DNA from: DTU018 sp029550685
GTDB taxonomy: Bacteria; Bacillota; Syntrophomonadia; Syntrophomonadales; Syntrophomonadaceae
Assembly (NCBI GenBank): GCA_035412805.1
Contig: DAONVO010000103.1
Location: 1-7,369 of the forward strand
Direction of reading: 5' to 3'
Length of the DNA: 7,369 bases
Both the position numbers and the translations under genes were made by a program. The notes under the pieces are model-generated. The model made no database searches, was not told where the DNA came from, and worked only from the letters and a program-made list of their open reading frames with translations. Position 1 is the first letter of the stretch. Each line of letters begins with the position of its first letter. Positions 1 to 7,071 of this stretch are shown piece after piece.

Positions 1-1208
1 TCAGCCCTCTCAACTCGCATACCCTGGCTCTCTAGAGTTTGCCGGAGCATGCTTAAATTGGCCTCTAGCATCTGTTTTACCTGATGATTATCGGTAATAA
101 ACCTGGCTGTAACTGCCCCTTCTTCCACCATAACCTTTATGGTTAACTTACCTAAGAACTCAGGGTATAGCTCAATTTTCATCTGTGAAAGGTTGTTTTT
201 TACCATAAGTTCTGCCCTGCGTACTATCTGGTTCAGCACTTCCTGGGTATCCACATTGCTGTTAAAACTTGCAGTTTTGTTTGTCACCGAGCTGTTTAAC
301 TCCGCTGACTTGAATGTATGTCCTTCCGGACGAACTGCCTGGTAAGTATTATCACTGCGTGATTCCTTGCCTGTTTGGTCATGTTCCGGTGCAGCAGATG
401 GTCTAATAACAGGTGCTTTTTGTCCAGTCAGTTTTAGGCTCTCCAACTCCGCCAGTTCTCGAGCGGTTTGCTGGTGTTGGCTGTCAATTTTGCCCTGGGG
501 TTCCTCAGGGTTTTTCACCTCACCAATCTTACTGGCTATGGCTAACAGTGGTGTTGACTGCAAGTCCGTTGAACCGGCTCCCTGACCCGCTGAGCTGGCA
601 GCGGTTTGTCCCGGGTGGTTTGTATCAAGCTGAACCCCTGTAGATGCATCTGCCGACCAAGGTGTACTGCCATAACTGTTTGCAGTTGTTGGAGTGCTAG
701 CTTGATTCACCATGGTGCTAGCCTGGTTACGAGCCAGCATGGATCCCCATCCGGATTGAGTTTGGCTTTCGGAGGGTTCCATAGTCTCCTGACCCAAAGC
801 TACCGTCTGAGGAGCTTGAACTGTTGCTGTCAGCCCTTCGGTAAATTCTGCTTCTAAACCTACCTGAGTGAAAAACGCCGCAGCAGATTCAGTCTTATCA
901 GCGGTGCCTGTTTCTGACGTAGTCCCAGGGTTTGTTAATACCTCGGCGGTTTTCTCTTCGGTGGAAGGGTTCACCCCAGCGATATCCTGCGATGCCGATT
1001 TGTTCTGGGTTTCGGTACCGGAAAGGCCCGCCCTCTTGCCAGCGGTAGATGGATCTTTAGCTGGCTGATCTCGTCGAATTTCCTTTTGCAAGGTACGCTG
1101 GAAACTGCCCCGAGGTACTGATTCCGGTTTCACCGGCCGGGTTTTGACTTCATGGGGTTGGGTAGCTGCCTTTTCGGGTAAAATCATACCTGCTCTTATC
1201 TTGTTCAC
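1..1208 (-). CDS. fliK: Flagellar hook-length control protein FliK, 3' end cut by window edge
   Basis: FliK is the secreted molecular ruler that sets hook length and, through its C-terminal domain, switches the export gate from hook to filament substrates. Reading the reverse complement gives an open frame with no stop from GTG at 1208 to the left edge (402 full codons plus two bases). Residues about 1-310 are low complexity, rich in Thr, Ser, Gln, Ala, Pro and Glu, with no cysteine seen; this fits the disordered, poorly conserved ruler region. Residues about 318-402 match the Flg_hook domain: a helix (EVLNQIVRRAELMV), then QMKIELYPEFLGKLTIKVMV, a VTARF strand, and LRQTLESQGMRVE. The end of that domain and the tail lie outside the window. 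The gene follows ylxF by about 38 nt, the usual Firmicutes order. The start is uncertain: GTG 1208 overlaps the Shine-Dalgarno, ATA 1199 has ideal spacing, and ATG 1187 is 20 nt from it. The identity is firm, the start is not. Confidence 0.93.
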   Translation of the reverse strand, partial: MNKIRAGMILPEKAATQPHEVKTRPVKPESVPRGSFQRTLQKEIRRDQPAKDPSTAGKRAGLSGTETQNKSASQDIAGVNPSTEEKTAEVLTNPGTTSETGTADKTESAAAFFTQVGLEAEFTEGLTATVQAPQTVALGQETMEPSESQTQSGWGSMLARNQASTMVNQASTPTTANSYGSTPWSADASTGVQLDTNHPGQTAASSAGQGAGSTDLQSTPLLAIASKIGEVKNPEEPQGKIDSQHQQTARELAELESLKLTGQKAPVIRPSAAPEHDQTGKESRSDNTYQAVRPEGHTFKSAELNSSVTNKTASFNSNVDTQEVLNQIVRRAELMVKNNLSQMKIELYPEFLGKLTIKVMVEEGAVTARFITDNHQVKQMLEANLSMLRQTLESQGMRVERA

Positions 1209-1215
1209 CTCCTTT
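1205..1215 (-). promoter_or_regulatory. Ribosome binding site of fliK, near-perfect Shine-Dalgarno
   Basis: The minus strand reads AAAGGAGGTGA, an 11-base match to the complement of the 16S rRNA 3' tail. It lies in the short ylxF-fliK gap and so drives fliK independently of coupling. The GGAGG core is 8 nt from an in-frame ATA (1199-1197) and 20 nt from the first in-frame ATG (1187-1185). The in-frame GTG (1208-1206) is part of the site itself. Confidence 0.8.
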
Positions 1216-1246
1216 CGGTAGTTGTTATGATGAAGGCAGTAACTAA

Positions 1247-1798
1247 CTAGGGTGATACTGCCAGCATCTGCCTGGTAATAGCAGCGGCTTTTTCTCGATC
1301 CATTTTCTGCAGTATCTCTGCCGCTTTACTGGTTTCCATCTCCCCTAAAATACCAATTATATCCTGATCCTTTTGGCGGGATAATAGATCAGCAGCATCC
1401 TGGGCTTTCATTTCTGAAAAGTAATTAGCCATATCCTTATAAACCGATTGTTGATTTGTGTGGCTGGTCTGCAGTTCCTGGATCTGATTGCTCAATGATT
1501 CGTTCTCCTTTTGTAACTTCTTATTAATGGCTTCCGCTTCGTTTAGCTGGGCTTGCAGCTCTTTCATGTCCTGGTCACGCTGTTTAAGATCCTCCTGCAG
1601 TTTTGCATAATCCCGGCGGAGCTTTTCCTCAGCGGTAAGTTCTGATCTGCTTTCTGTCTGCAGGTTTTGCCCTAGCACCGGTAAGTTCTTCATAAAACCC
1701 GGAGTAGGAATAACATCCATTACCATCAGCATGTAAATAGCTCCACTGGCAATAGCCACAATTATTAATGTCAATGCTCCAATTTTAATCGCCTTCAT
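1247..1798 (-). CDS. ylxF: YlxF/MotE-type flagellar operon protein, membrane anchor plus coiled coil plus MgtE-N-like domain
   Basis: A 183-residue protein in the position of Bacillus subtilis ylxF, between fliJ and fliK. Residues about 5-27 form one hydrophobic segment (GALTLIIVAIASGAIYMLMV) with a short basic N-terminus, so it is probably a single-pass inner-membrane anchor with the rest outside the cytoplasm. Residues about 53-112 are a charged heptad-like coiled coil. Residues about 118-180 are short alanine- and leucine-rich helical repeats (AADLLSRQKDQDIIGILGEM, then KAAEILQKMDREKAAAITRQM) typical of the MgtE N-terminal superfamily; there is no transporter channel domain. Relatives with this architecture have been called MotE or MotC-chaperone-like, but the function in Firmicutes is poorly defined and I assign none beyond a motility role inferred from context. 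ATG 1798 overlaps the fliJ stop as ATGA, with GAGGA 8 nt upstream, so the start is well supported. Family placement is good; the symbol rests mainly on position. Confidence 0.82.
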   Translation of the reverse strand: MKAIKIGALTLIIVAIASGAIYMLMVMDVIPTPGFMKNLPVLGQNLQTESRSELTAEEKLRRDYAKLQEDLKQRDQDMKELQAQLNEAEAINKKLQKENESLSNQIQELQTSHTNQQSVYKDMANYFSEMKAQDAADLLSRQKDQDIIGILGEMETSKAAEILQKMDREKAAAITRQMLAVSP

Positions 1799-2256
1799 GA
1801 TCCCATTCCTCTTTGGATAATGTCCCGGCTCCCGGAGGTTATAGCCAGTTCATCAATTATTTTCTGCTCCTCCCGGTTCACTTCGTACAGGTACTCCTGC
1901 CAATCATGTTCCCGCAGTTTTTCAAAAGTCATGGTCTCACGTTTCTTCGCTATCACTTTCTTACGGGTGGTTTCAACTTTTTCTTCAGCTGCCTGCAGAT
2001 CTTCCACTAATTTTAGGAAACGCTCTTTCAGAATAGGCAAGTATTCTTTGCGCAGTCCTACTTCCGGAAGCAATGAATTGCCCCAATGGAATCGTATCGC
2101 TTCCTCCAGACAAGCAATTCGATTCTTTAGACGGTCTAATTCCTCCACAATACGTTCCCGTTCTGCTATTGCCAGCTGTAATTCCAGGCGGAACGCCTGT
2201 TCTTCCTGCTTTACCAGGTTAAGTTTTCTTTCAAATCGGTAAACAAAAGGTTTCAT
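1795..2256 (-). CDS. fliJ: Flagellar export protein FliJ
   Basis: FliJ is a small soluble coiled-coil protein that inserts into the FliI hexamer like the gamma stalk of F1-ATPase, helps couple ATPase and proton-driven export, and escorts export chaperones. The 153-residue product matches the usual length (about 145-150) and starts with the typical FliJ pattern (MKPFVYRFERKLNLVKQEEQ). It is nearly all charged helix: about residues 8-50 and 75-140 look like the two antiparallel arms, with a less regular stretch around HWGNSLLPEVG near 57-67. The ATG shares one base with the fliI stop (TAATG), and only a weak AAGG lies 10 nt upstream, so translation is probably coupled to fliI. FliJ sequences are weakly conserved, so the call depends on N-terminal pattern, coiled coil, size and position together; these agree well. 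Confidence 0.92.
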   Translation of the reverse strand: MKPFVYRFERKLNLVKQEEQAFRLELQLAIAERERIVEELDRLKNRIACLEEAIRFHWGNSLLPEVGLRKEYLPILKERFLKLVEDLQAAEEKVETTRKKVIAKKRETMTFEKLREHDWQEYLYEVNREEQKIIDELAITSGSRDIIQRGMGS

Positions 2257-3596
2257 TAACTAACCGCCTTTTCTCCGATACTCTGCTGCAGATCCTTTAT
2301 GGTGCGGTCAAATAATGCATCTTCATAAATGTCCTGTTTCAGAAAGCTGTACATGTCGTCAATATGATCAAGGGCCTCGTCAATCCGTGGATTGGTACCT
2401 CTCTTATAGGCACCTATATCAATCAAATCTTTGGCATCCTGAAAGGTAGCCAGAAGACTTCTAAAACGATTAGCTGCTTGCATCTGTACCGGTGAAACGA
2501 TGTCTATCATCACGCGGCTGATGCTATTTAAAACATCAATAGCCGGGTATATGTTCATAGCTGCCATATTGCGGTTCAGAGCTATGTGGCCGTCTACTAT
2601 ACCGCGTACCGCATCGGTTATTGGTTCATTCATGTCATCGCCTTCTACCAGTACAGTATATAAACCAGTTATGGTTCCCTGAGGCGAAGTACCGGCTCGT
2701 TCCAATAAACGCGGCAGCAACGCAAAAACTGATGGTGTATACCCGCGAGTAGCCGGAGGTTCTCCTATAGCTAGTCCTACTTCTCGCTGAGCTAAGGCAA
2801 AACGAGTCAGAGAATCCATCAGCAAAAGTACATCCATACCCTGATCCCTAAAATATTCAGCAATACTGGTAGCCACAAAAGCGCCTTTGATTCTCACCAA
2901 GGCGGGTTGATCCGAGGTAGCTACTACTACTACTGAGCGTTCCAGGCCCTTATCTCCCAGATCTCGTTCCAAAAACTCTCTAACTTCACGTCCCCGCTCA
3001 CCGATTAAGGCGATAACATTTAAATAGGCTTCCGTGTTGCGAGCTATCATTCCCAGCAAAGTGCTTTTTCCTATTCCGCTGCCGGCTAATATACCCATTC
3101 GCTGCCCTTTTCCAACCGTTATCAGCCCATCGATAGCTTTCACCCCTACGGGTAGGACCTCAGTAATTCTTGTACGGCTAAGTGGTCCGGGGGGCTGGTT
3201 CATAACCGGATAAGTTAAGGTAGTACGTAGGGGGCCTTTGCCATCTATGGGCTCCCCTAATCCGTTGAGAACTCTCCCCATTAGTTCCATTCCCACTTTT
3301 ACCCGCAATGTGGTACCGTTGGCTAATAGTTCACTGCCCGGGCCAATGCCCTCCAGTTCACCCAACGGCATTATCAGTGTCCGGTTGTTTCTGAAGCCAA
3401 CTACTTCTGCCGGAATATACTGACCTGTGCCGTGATTGGTACGGATATAACATAATTCGCCTAGACTCAAACGTGGCCCGGTGGCTTCTAGAGTTAAGCC
3501 GATAGCCTGCGAGATTTTACCCTTTAGTTGACAAACCGGCAATTTCTCAACAATATCTATCAGTTTATCTGTTTCCAACCGGGCCGGTTCATTCAT
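2256..3596 (-). CDS. fliI: Flagellum-specific ATPase FliI
   Basis: FliI is the hexameric ATPase of the flagellar type III export apparatus, related to F1 beta; it works with FliH and FliJ at the cytoplasmic face of the basal body. From ATG 3596 the product has 446 residues, the normal size. In order: an N-terminal beta-barrel domain (about 1-85); Walker A GSGIGKST at about 172-179; GERGREVREF with the catalytic glutamate at about 200; Walker B DVLLLMD at about 255-261; and the FliI/YscN signature beginning PSVFALLPRLLERAG at about 288. The family's C-terminal domain follows. The frame is open to an ATG at 3629, but that start has no ribosome binding site, adds 11 atypical residues and would overlap fliH by 41 nt. 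ATG 3596 has AGGAAG 9 nt upstream and overlaps the fliH stop by 8 nt, so I chose it. All key motifs are intact. Confidence 0.97.
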   Translation of the reverse strand: MNEPARLETDKLIDIVEKLPVCQLKGKISQAIGLTLEATGPRLSLGELCYIRTNHGTGQYIPAEVVGFRNNRTLIMPLGELEGIGPGSELLANGTTLRVKVGMELMGRVLNGLGEPIDGKGPLRTTLTYPVMNQPPGPLSRTRITEVLPVGVKAIDGLITVGKGQRMGILAGSGIGKSTLLGMIARNTEAYLNVIALIGERGREVREFLERDLGDKGLERSVVVVATSDQPALVRIKGAFVATSIAEYFRDQGMDVLLLMDSLTRFALAQREVGLAIGEPPATRGYTPSVFALLPRLLERAGTSPQGTITGLYTVLVEGDDMNEPITDAVRGIVDGHIALNRNMAAMNIYPAIDVLNSISRVMIDIVSPVQMQAANRFRSLLATFQDAKDLIDIGAYKRGTNPRIDEALDHIDDMYSFLKQDIYEDALFDRTIKDLQQSIGEKAVS

Positions 3597-4392
3597 CTGA
3601 CAACACTTCCTGGAAAGCTTTTTCCACATTGGCCAGACGAGTTTCTATTCTGGCGTCCACGGTTCCTGACTCACTATCCAACTTCAGACCGCCAGGGCTT
3701 ATACGGTTATCAACCTGCACCTGCAAATTCGTCTTACTACCAATATCGGAATAATTGTGAGTTTGCATTAATTCCTGAATAGTCTCCAAATCCCTTTGAT
3801 TAACATAAAGGGTAAGATTATCTGGTTGATCAATATAAGATAGAGCCTCTTGGAGAATGGAAGCTACTACTTGAGGATTGGTGGTTATTTCGGTAGCCAC
3901 CACTCTTTTAGCAACTGCCAGGCTCAGTTTTATCATGTCAGACTCACAGGTACGAAACATGGCCAGTTTAGTATTTCTAGCCTCTTCCAGCATTTGCTGG
4001 CACTGTTGATTAGTCTCGTTTATTTCCTTCTGCATAGCCTGTCGTGCGGATTCAAGTCCTTCTTGGTAACCCTCTTGAAAAGCCTTCTCCCGAAGCTGAT
4101 GAGCTTCCTCTTGTGCTTTGCTGAGAGTCACTTCTGCTTCTTCCCGGGCATTATCCAGTATTTCATGAGCTTGATTGCGGGCCTTCTGAAGAAGATCGAC
4201 CACCATTTGTTCTGTTTCCTGCAAAATGCGAGCAGCTTCTTGTTCCACCTGTTCAACCGTAGCCATGTCTTCCTGCTCTGCCGCTTGAGCTTCTTCTAAC
4301 TCCTCGCTTCTCAGGCAGGTCACAATGTCACTTAATTCAATTAAGCGAGGCTCAAAAATCTGAAGATGAACGCCTTTTATGACTCTAGACAA
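3589..4392 (-). CDS. fliH: Flagellar assembly protein FliH, export ATPase regulator
   Basis: FliH forms a dimer that binds the FliI N-terminus, restrains its ATPase and tethers it to the rotor C-ring and export gate; it is the counterpart of the peripheral stalk of F/V-ATPases. The 267-residue product has a short N-terminal segment (about 1-25), a long acidic, Gln/Ala-rich coiled coil (about 30-140) containing the characteristic glycine-spaced FQEGYQEG at 105-112, and a C-terminal FliH/V-ATPase E-like domain (about 150-267) with LAVAKRVVATEI, a VNQRDLE segment and the conserved GGLKLDSESGTVDARIETRL near 234-253. The start is TTG at 4392: a TAA is the codon immediately before it in frame, no good start follows for over 20 codons, and GGAGGAG lies 9-11 nt upstream. 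It overlaps the fliG stop by 8 nt and fliI by 8 nt, so it is probably translationally coupled on both sides. Confidence 0.95.
   Translation of the reverse strand: MSRVIKGVHLQIFEPRLIELSDIVTCLRSEELEEAQAAEQEDMATVEQVEQEAARILQETEQMVVDLLQKARNQAHEILDNAREEAEVTLSKAQEEAHQLREKAFQEGYQEGLESARQAMQKEINETNQQCQQMLEEARNTKLAMFRTCESDMIKLSLAVAKRVVATEITTNPQVVASILQEALSYIDQPDNLTLYVNQRDLETIQELMQTHNYSDIGSKTNLQVQVDNRISPGGLKLDSESGTVDARIETRLANVEKAFQEVLSDE
3606..3611 (-). promoter_or_regulatory. Ribosome binding site deciding the fliI start
   Basis: AGGAAG on the minus strand, inside the end of fliH, lies 9 nt before ATG 3596. The alternative upstream ATG at 3629 is preceded by CTGGCCAA, with no purine-rich site. This favours the shorter FliI. 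Confidence 0.6.
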
Positions 4393-5401
4393 TTATTTCA
4401 TCTCCTCCACCCCGCGCAATAACTATTTCTCCCATCTCCTCTAAGCGGCGAATAACGTTGACGATTCGTTGCTGTGCTTCTTCAACATCCCGCAGTCGCA
4501 CAGGTCCCATAAATTCGATATCTTCCCGTAGCATTTCCGATGCTCGGCTGGACATATTGGAAAAGATTTTTTCGGCAACTTCGCTGCTGGCACCTTTGAG
4601 AGCCAGAGCCAAATCCTGAGACTCCACTTCACGCAGCACGCGCTGTACTGAGCGGTTGTCCAGCAGAACCACATCTTCGAACACAAACATAAGCTTTTTT
4701 ATTTCTTCGGCCAGTTCCGGATCTTGTATCTCCAAAGCCTCCATTATAGTCTTCTCTGTACTGCGGTCCACCCGGTTAATAATTTCTACTACCGACTTAA
4801 CACCACCAGCATTAGTTAACTCCTGGGGAGCAATGGAAGACAGTTTACGTTCCAGTACCCTTTCTACTTCCTTGATTACTTCGGGAGATGTGGTATCCAT
4901 AATGGCGATGCGTTTTGCTACTTCCGACTGCCGGTCAGGAGGCAATGCTGAAAGAACCAAAGCAGCCTTATCGGCATCAAGATACGCCAAAATCAGCGCA
5001 ATGGTCTGGGGGTGTTCCGACTGAATAAAGTTAAGCAGTTGCTGCGGTTCTGTCTTGCGCATAAAATCAAAAGGACGTACCTGCAACGATGCTGATATCC
5101 GGCTGATAATTTCTACGGTTTTTTCCGTGCCATATGCCCTCTCCAGTACTTCTTTGGCATAGGAAATCCCGCCCTGACCAATATATTGACTGGCCAGGCA
5201 CATCTCAAAAAACTCCCGGTATATTTCATCCATTCTGTCATTAGCCACATGACGAATATTAGCAATTTCCAGAGTAATCTGTTCAATTTCCTCTTCATTC
5301 ATATACTTAAACAACTGGGCTGATTTATCTGGCCCCAGAAAGATCATAAAATTGGCGGCTTTCTGCCGTCCATTCAATGGTTTTTTGCTCGTTACCGCCA
5401 C
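4385..5401 (-). CDS. fliG: Flagellar motor switch protein FliG
   Basis: FliG is the rotor protein of the C-ring: its N-domain sits on FliF, its middle domain binds FliM, and its C-domain faces the MotA stators and transmits torque and switching. The 338-residue product is of normal length. Visible landmarks are the N-domain opening (NGRQKAANFMIFLGPDKSAQ), the EHPQ motif of the FliM-binding middle domain at 129-132 within SEHPQTIALILAYL, the hinge MFVF at 238-241, the charged torque region about 249-300 (SVQRVLREVESQDLALALKG, SRASEMLREDIE), and the classic end GEIVIARGGGDEIIV. The start is GTG 5401: an in-frame TAA lies two codons upstream and GAGGTGAT is 9 nt away, so no earlier start is possible. 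It begins 6 nt after the fliF stop and overlaps fliH by 8 nt. It looks intact and typical. Confidence 0.98.
   Translation of the reverse strand: MAVTSKKPLNGRQKAANFMIFLGPDKSAQLFKYMNEEEIEQITLEIANIRHVANDRMDEIYREFFEMCLASQYIGQGGISYAKEVLERAYGTEKTVEIISRISASLQVRPFDFMRKTEPQQLLNFIQSEHPQTIALILAYLDADKAALVLSALPPDRQSEVAKRIAIMDTTSPEVIKEVERVLERKLSSIAPQELTNAGGVKSVVEIINRVDRSTEKTIMEALEIQDPELAEEIKKLMFVFEDVVLLDNRSVQRVLREVESQDLALALKGASSEVAEKIFSNMSSRASEMLREDIEFMGPVRLRDVEEAQQRIVNVIRRLEEMGEIVIARGGGDEIIV
4402..4408 (-). promoter_or_regulatory. Ribosome binding site for the TTG start of fliH
   Basis: GGAGGAG on the minus strand lies within the last codons of fliG. Its second GGAG is 9 nt before TTG 4392. An ATG directly after it (4402-4400) opens only ATG AAA TAA in another frame, so it is not a gene start. 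The strong site supports the rare TTG codon as the real initiator. Confidence 0.7.
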
Positions 5402-5406
5402 CGCTT

Positions 5407-5414
5407 ATCACCTC
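5407..5414 (-). promoter_or_regulatory. Ribosome binding site for the GTG start of fliG
   Basis: GAGGTGAT on the minus strand spans the fliF stop codon. The GAGG core is 9 nt before GTG 5401. Together with the in-frame TAA two codons before the GTG, it fixes the fliG start. Confidence 0.7.
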
Positions 5415-7039
5415 GAATCCTCTGCCAACCAAGCTCGTACTACCTGAACCGCATCTTCCGGATTGGTGTCAATTAATCGTTCCACTTCCTGCCGAATGCG
5501 CTGCTTCTCACGTTCTTCCGGGGTCAGGTTCCTATCAATCAAGTCTTCCAGACGCAATTCTTCCTCGGCAACTGTTTCAAATCCAGCTTCCTCTTCTGCA
5601 CCTTCCACCCCAGCAGTGGAACGCTGGCGCAGTAGAACTATAATTAAAACCAGCAATAGCAATGCTAACAGGGCTATTAATACCGGTGCATAAGTTGACT
5701 GCAAGAAGCGGCTGACTGCAGACTCAGGCTCTGGTTCAGGCTGCGGCTCTGTGTAGAAATCGATCAAGGCTACCGAAATCTGGTCTTCTAAACTTATACC
5801 ATCGGCACCGTTCTCTCTGAGTCCGGTGGCACTGGCAACAATGGAACGGATTTTTTCAAGACGCTCCTCCTCAGTATCACCTAAGCTTTCCTGTTGGGGA
5901 GACGAACGGTTAACCAAAACCGATACTGTCAAATAGTTGTAGTCAACATTTCCCGGAGAAAATTTGGTGACTGTTTCTGTGCGGTTGATCTCATAATTGG
6001 TATCCCTGGTTTCCTTTTCGTAGGTCGACTCTCCCTGGTTGTCGGGGTTAACTTCCAGGTATTCGGGAATGTTGGTATCAGTACCGGGTACTCCAGCTGG
6101 GTTTACGTTGGTCTGGGTGCTTTCTTCCCGGGTGATTGACTGACTGCGTATAAAAGGACCGCCTTCATCGTGAAAATAACGCTCGTCCACTTGCTCTTTG
6201 CTGTCGAAAATCAGGTCGGCATTAACCCGCACTACAGAATTATCCTGTCCCAGGGTTTTATCCAGCATAGTCTGGATAGCTTTTTCTTTCTCCTTTTCAA
6301 AAGCTCTCTTCATTAGTATCTGGGCTTCTACCTGACTGGTAACATTCTGCCCGTCCAACAGCATGTTATCGGATACCAGGTTGCCATACTGATCAATGAT
6401 TACCACATTTTCAGGAGTAAGTCCCTCAACACTGTTGGATACCAGGTTAATTATCCCCTGTACTTCTCGTGCAGTTAAAGTCTGATTGTCTTGGGTACGT
6501 ATGACTACCGATGCTTTCGTGGGTTCCTCATCATCGGAAAATAGGGTCTCTTCTGGCATGGCCAGTATGACATTGGCAGCTTTGACCTTGTCCAAAGACT
6601 GAATGGTCCTGGCCAGTTCTCCCTGCAAAGCTTCCTGATATTTGACCTTTTTATCCATTTGGGTTTCCCCAAAACTGGTTTCCCGGAATAATTCCAACCC
6701 TGCTTGTCCCCGCGGCAAATCTTCAGCAGCCAGTTTTAAGCGGGTAGAGTATTTGATATTAGAAGGGACCAGGATAGTAGCACCCTGGTCTTCCAGTTGG
6801 TAAGGTATTTTTTCTTCTTCAAGCTTTTCAACGATAGTAGCAGCATCTTTCTCGGTAAGGTCAGCGTAAAGAACTTCCATTGACTGCGGCGATCTACCGT
6901 TAAATAGCAATATAAGAAAGGTTATGAGGATAAGGAGACCTGCCCCGGAGCCAATTACTTTCTGATTCAGAGTTAATTTGCTCCAGAATTCCTTAATTGT
7001 ATTGCCTATCTGTTTAAGGTTGGTCATCAGAGATTCCAT
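5408..7039 (-). CDS. fliF: Flagellar MS-ring protein FliF
   Basis: FliF is the inner-membrane MS-ring protein, the first platform on which the C-ring, export gate and rod assemble. The 543-residue product matches the family (about 520-570). In order: a short cytoplasmic N-terminus; a transmembrane helix at about 28-47; YscJ/FliF ring-building modules from about 50 to 225, including PYQLEDQGATILVP, RGQAGLELF and VKAANVILAMPE; a second module with NVNPAGVPGTDTNIPEY, the FliF-specific region; a Pro-Glu linker (EPQPEPEPE, about 431-439); a second transmembrane helix at about 451-470; and an acidic cytoplasmic tail ending in a FliG-binding segment (NPEDAVQVVRAWLAED). ATG 7039 has GAGGAG upstream with the GGAG core 8 nt away; a second ATG four codons later is less well placed. 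It follows fliE by 32 nt and precedes fliG by 6 nt. No anomalies seen. Confidence 0.98.
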   Translation of the reverse strand: MESLMTNLKQIGNTIKEFWSKLTLNQKVIGSGAGLLILITFLILLFNGRSPQSMEVLYADLTEKDAATIVEKLEEEKIPYQLEDQGATILVPSNIKYSTRLKLAAEDLPRGQAGLELFRETSFGETQMDKKVKYQEALQGELARTIQSLDKVKAANVILAMPEETLFSDDEEPTKASVVIRTQDNQTLTAREVQGIINLVSNSVEGLTPENVVIIDQYGNLVSDNMLLDGQNVTSQVEAQILMKRAFEKEKEKAIQTMLDKTLGQDNSVVRVNADLIFDSKEQVDERYFHDEGGPFIRSQSITREESTQTNVNPAGVPGTDTNIPEYLEVNPDNQGESTYEKETRDTNYEINRTETVTKFSPGNVDYNYLTVSVLVNRSSPQQESLGDTEEERLEKIRSIVASATGLRENGADGISLEDQISVALIDFYTEPQPEPEPESAVSRFLQSTYAPVLIALLALLLLVLIIVLLRQRSTAGVEGAEEEAGFETVAEEELRLEDLIDRNLTPEEREKQRIRQEVERLIDTNPEDAVQVVRAWLAEDSR

Positions 7040-7047
7040 TCACTATA

Positions 7048-7054
7048 CTCCTCA
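7048..7054 (-). promoter_or_regulatory. Ribosome binding site of fliF
   Basis: TGAGGAG on the minus strand in the 32-nt fliE-fliF gap; its GGAG is 8 nt before ATG 7039. I see no hairpin or promoter elements in this gap, so fliF is read from the same transcript as fliE. Confidence 0.65.
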
Positions 7055-7071
7055 ACTTTAAATATAACAAA

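Noticed and set aside
139..1068. Several plus-strand open frames of 60-83 codons at the left end
   Set aside because: All are shadows of the continuous minus-strand fliK frame, whose C-terminal hook domain is clearly recognisable.
1209..1246. Possible terminator or promoter in the ylxF-fliK gap
   Set aside because: The 38 nt contain no stem-loop with a T run and no recognisable -35/-10 pair; only the fliK ribosome site is evident.
1820..2242. Plus-strand open frame of 140 codons opposite fliJ
   Set aside because: It lies wholly antisense to a well-supported gene, is rich in Ser and Arg as expected from a mirrored Glu/Lys coiled coil, and matches no family I recognise.
3850..4299. Plus-strand open frame of 149 codons opposite fliH, Leu/Phe/Ser/His-rich and looking like a membrane protein
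   Set aside because: The hydrophobic look comes from reading the complement of Glu/Gln/Lys codons of the FliH coiled coil. No ribosome site or neighbour supports it.
4441..4686. Minus-strand 81-codon frame inside fliG
   Set aside because: It is an alternate frame within the conserved torque domain of FliG, Trp/Cys-rich and without family resemblance.
4656..5024. Plus-strand 122-codon frame opposite fliG
   Set aside because: Antisense shadow of conserved FliG sequence, Ser/Thr-rich from mirrored codons, with no supporting signal.
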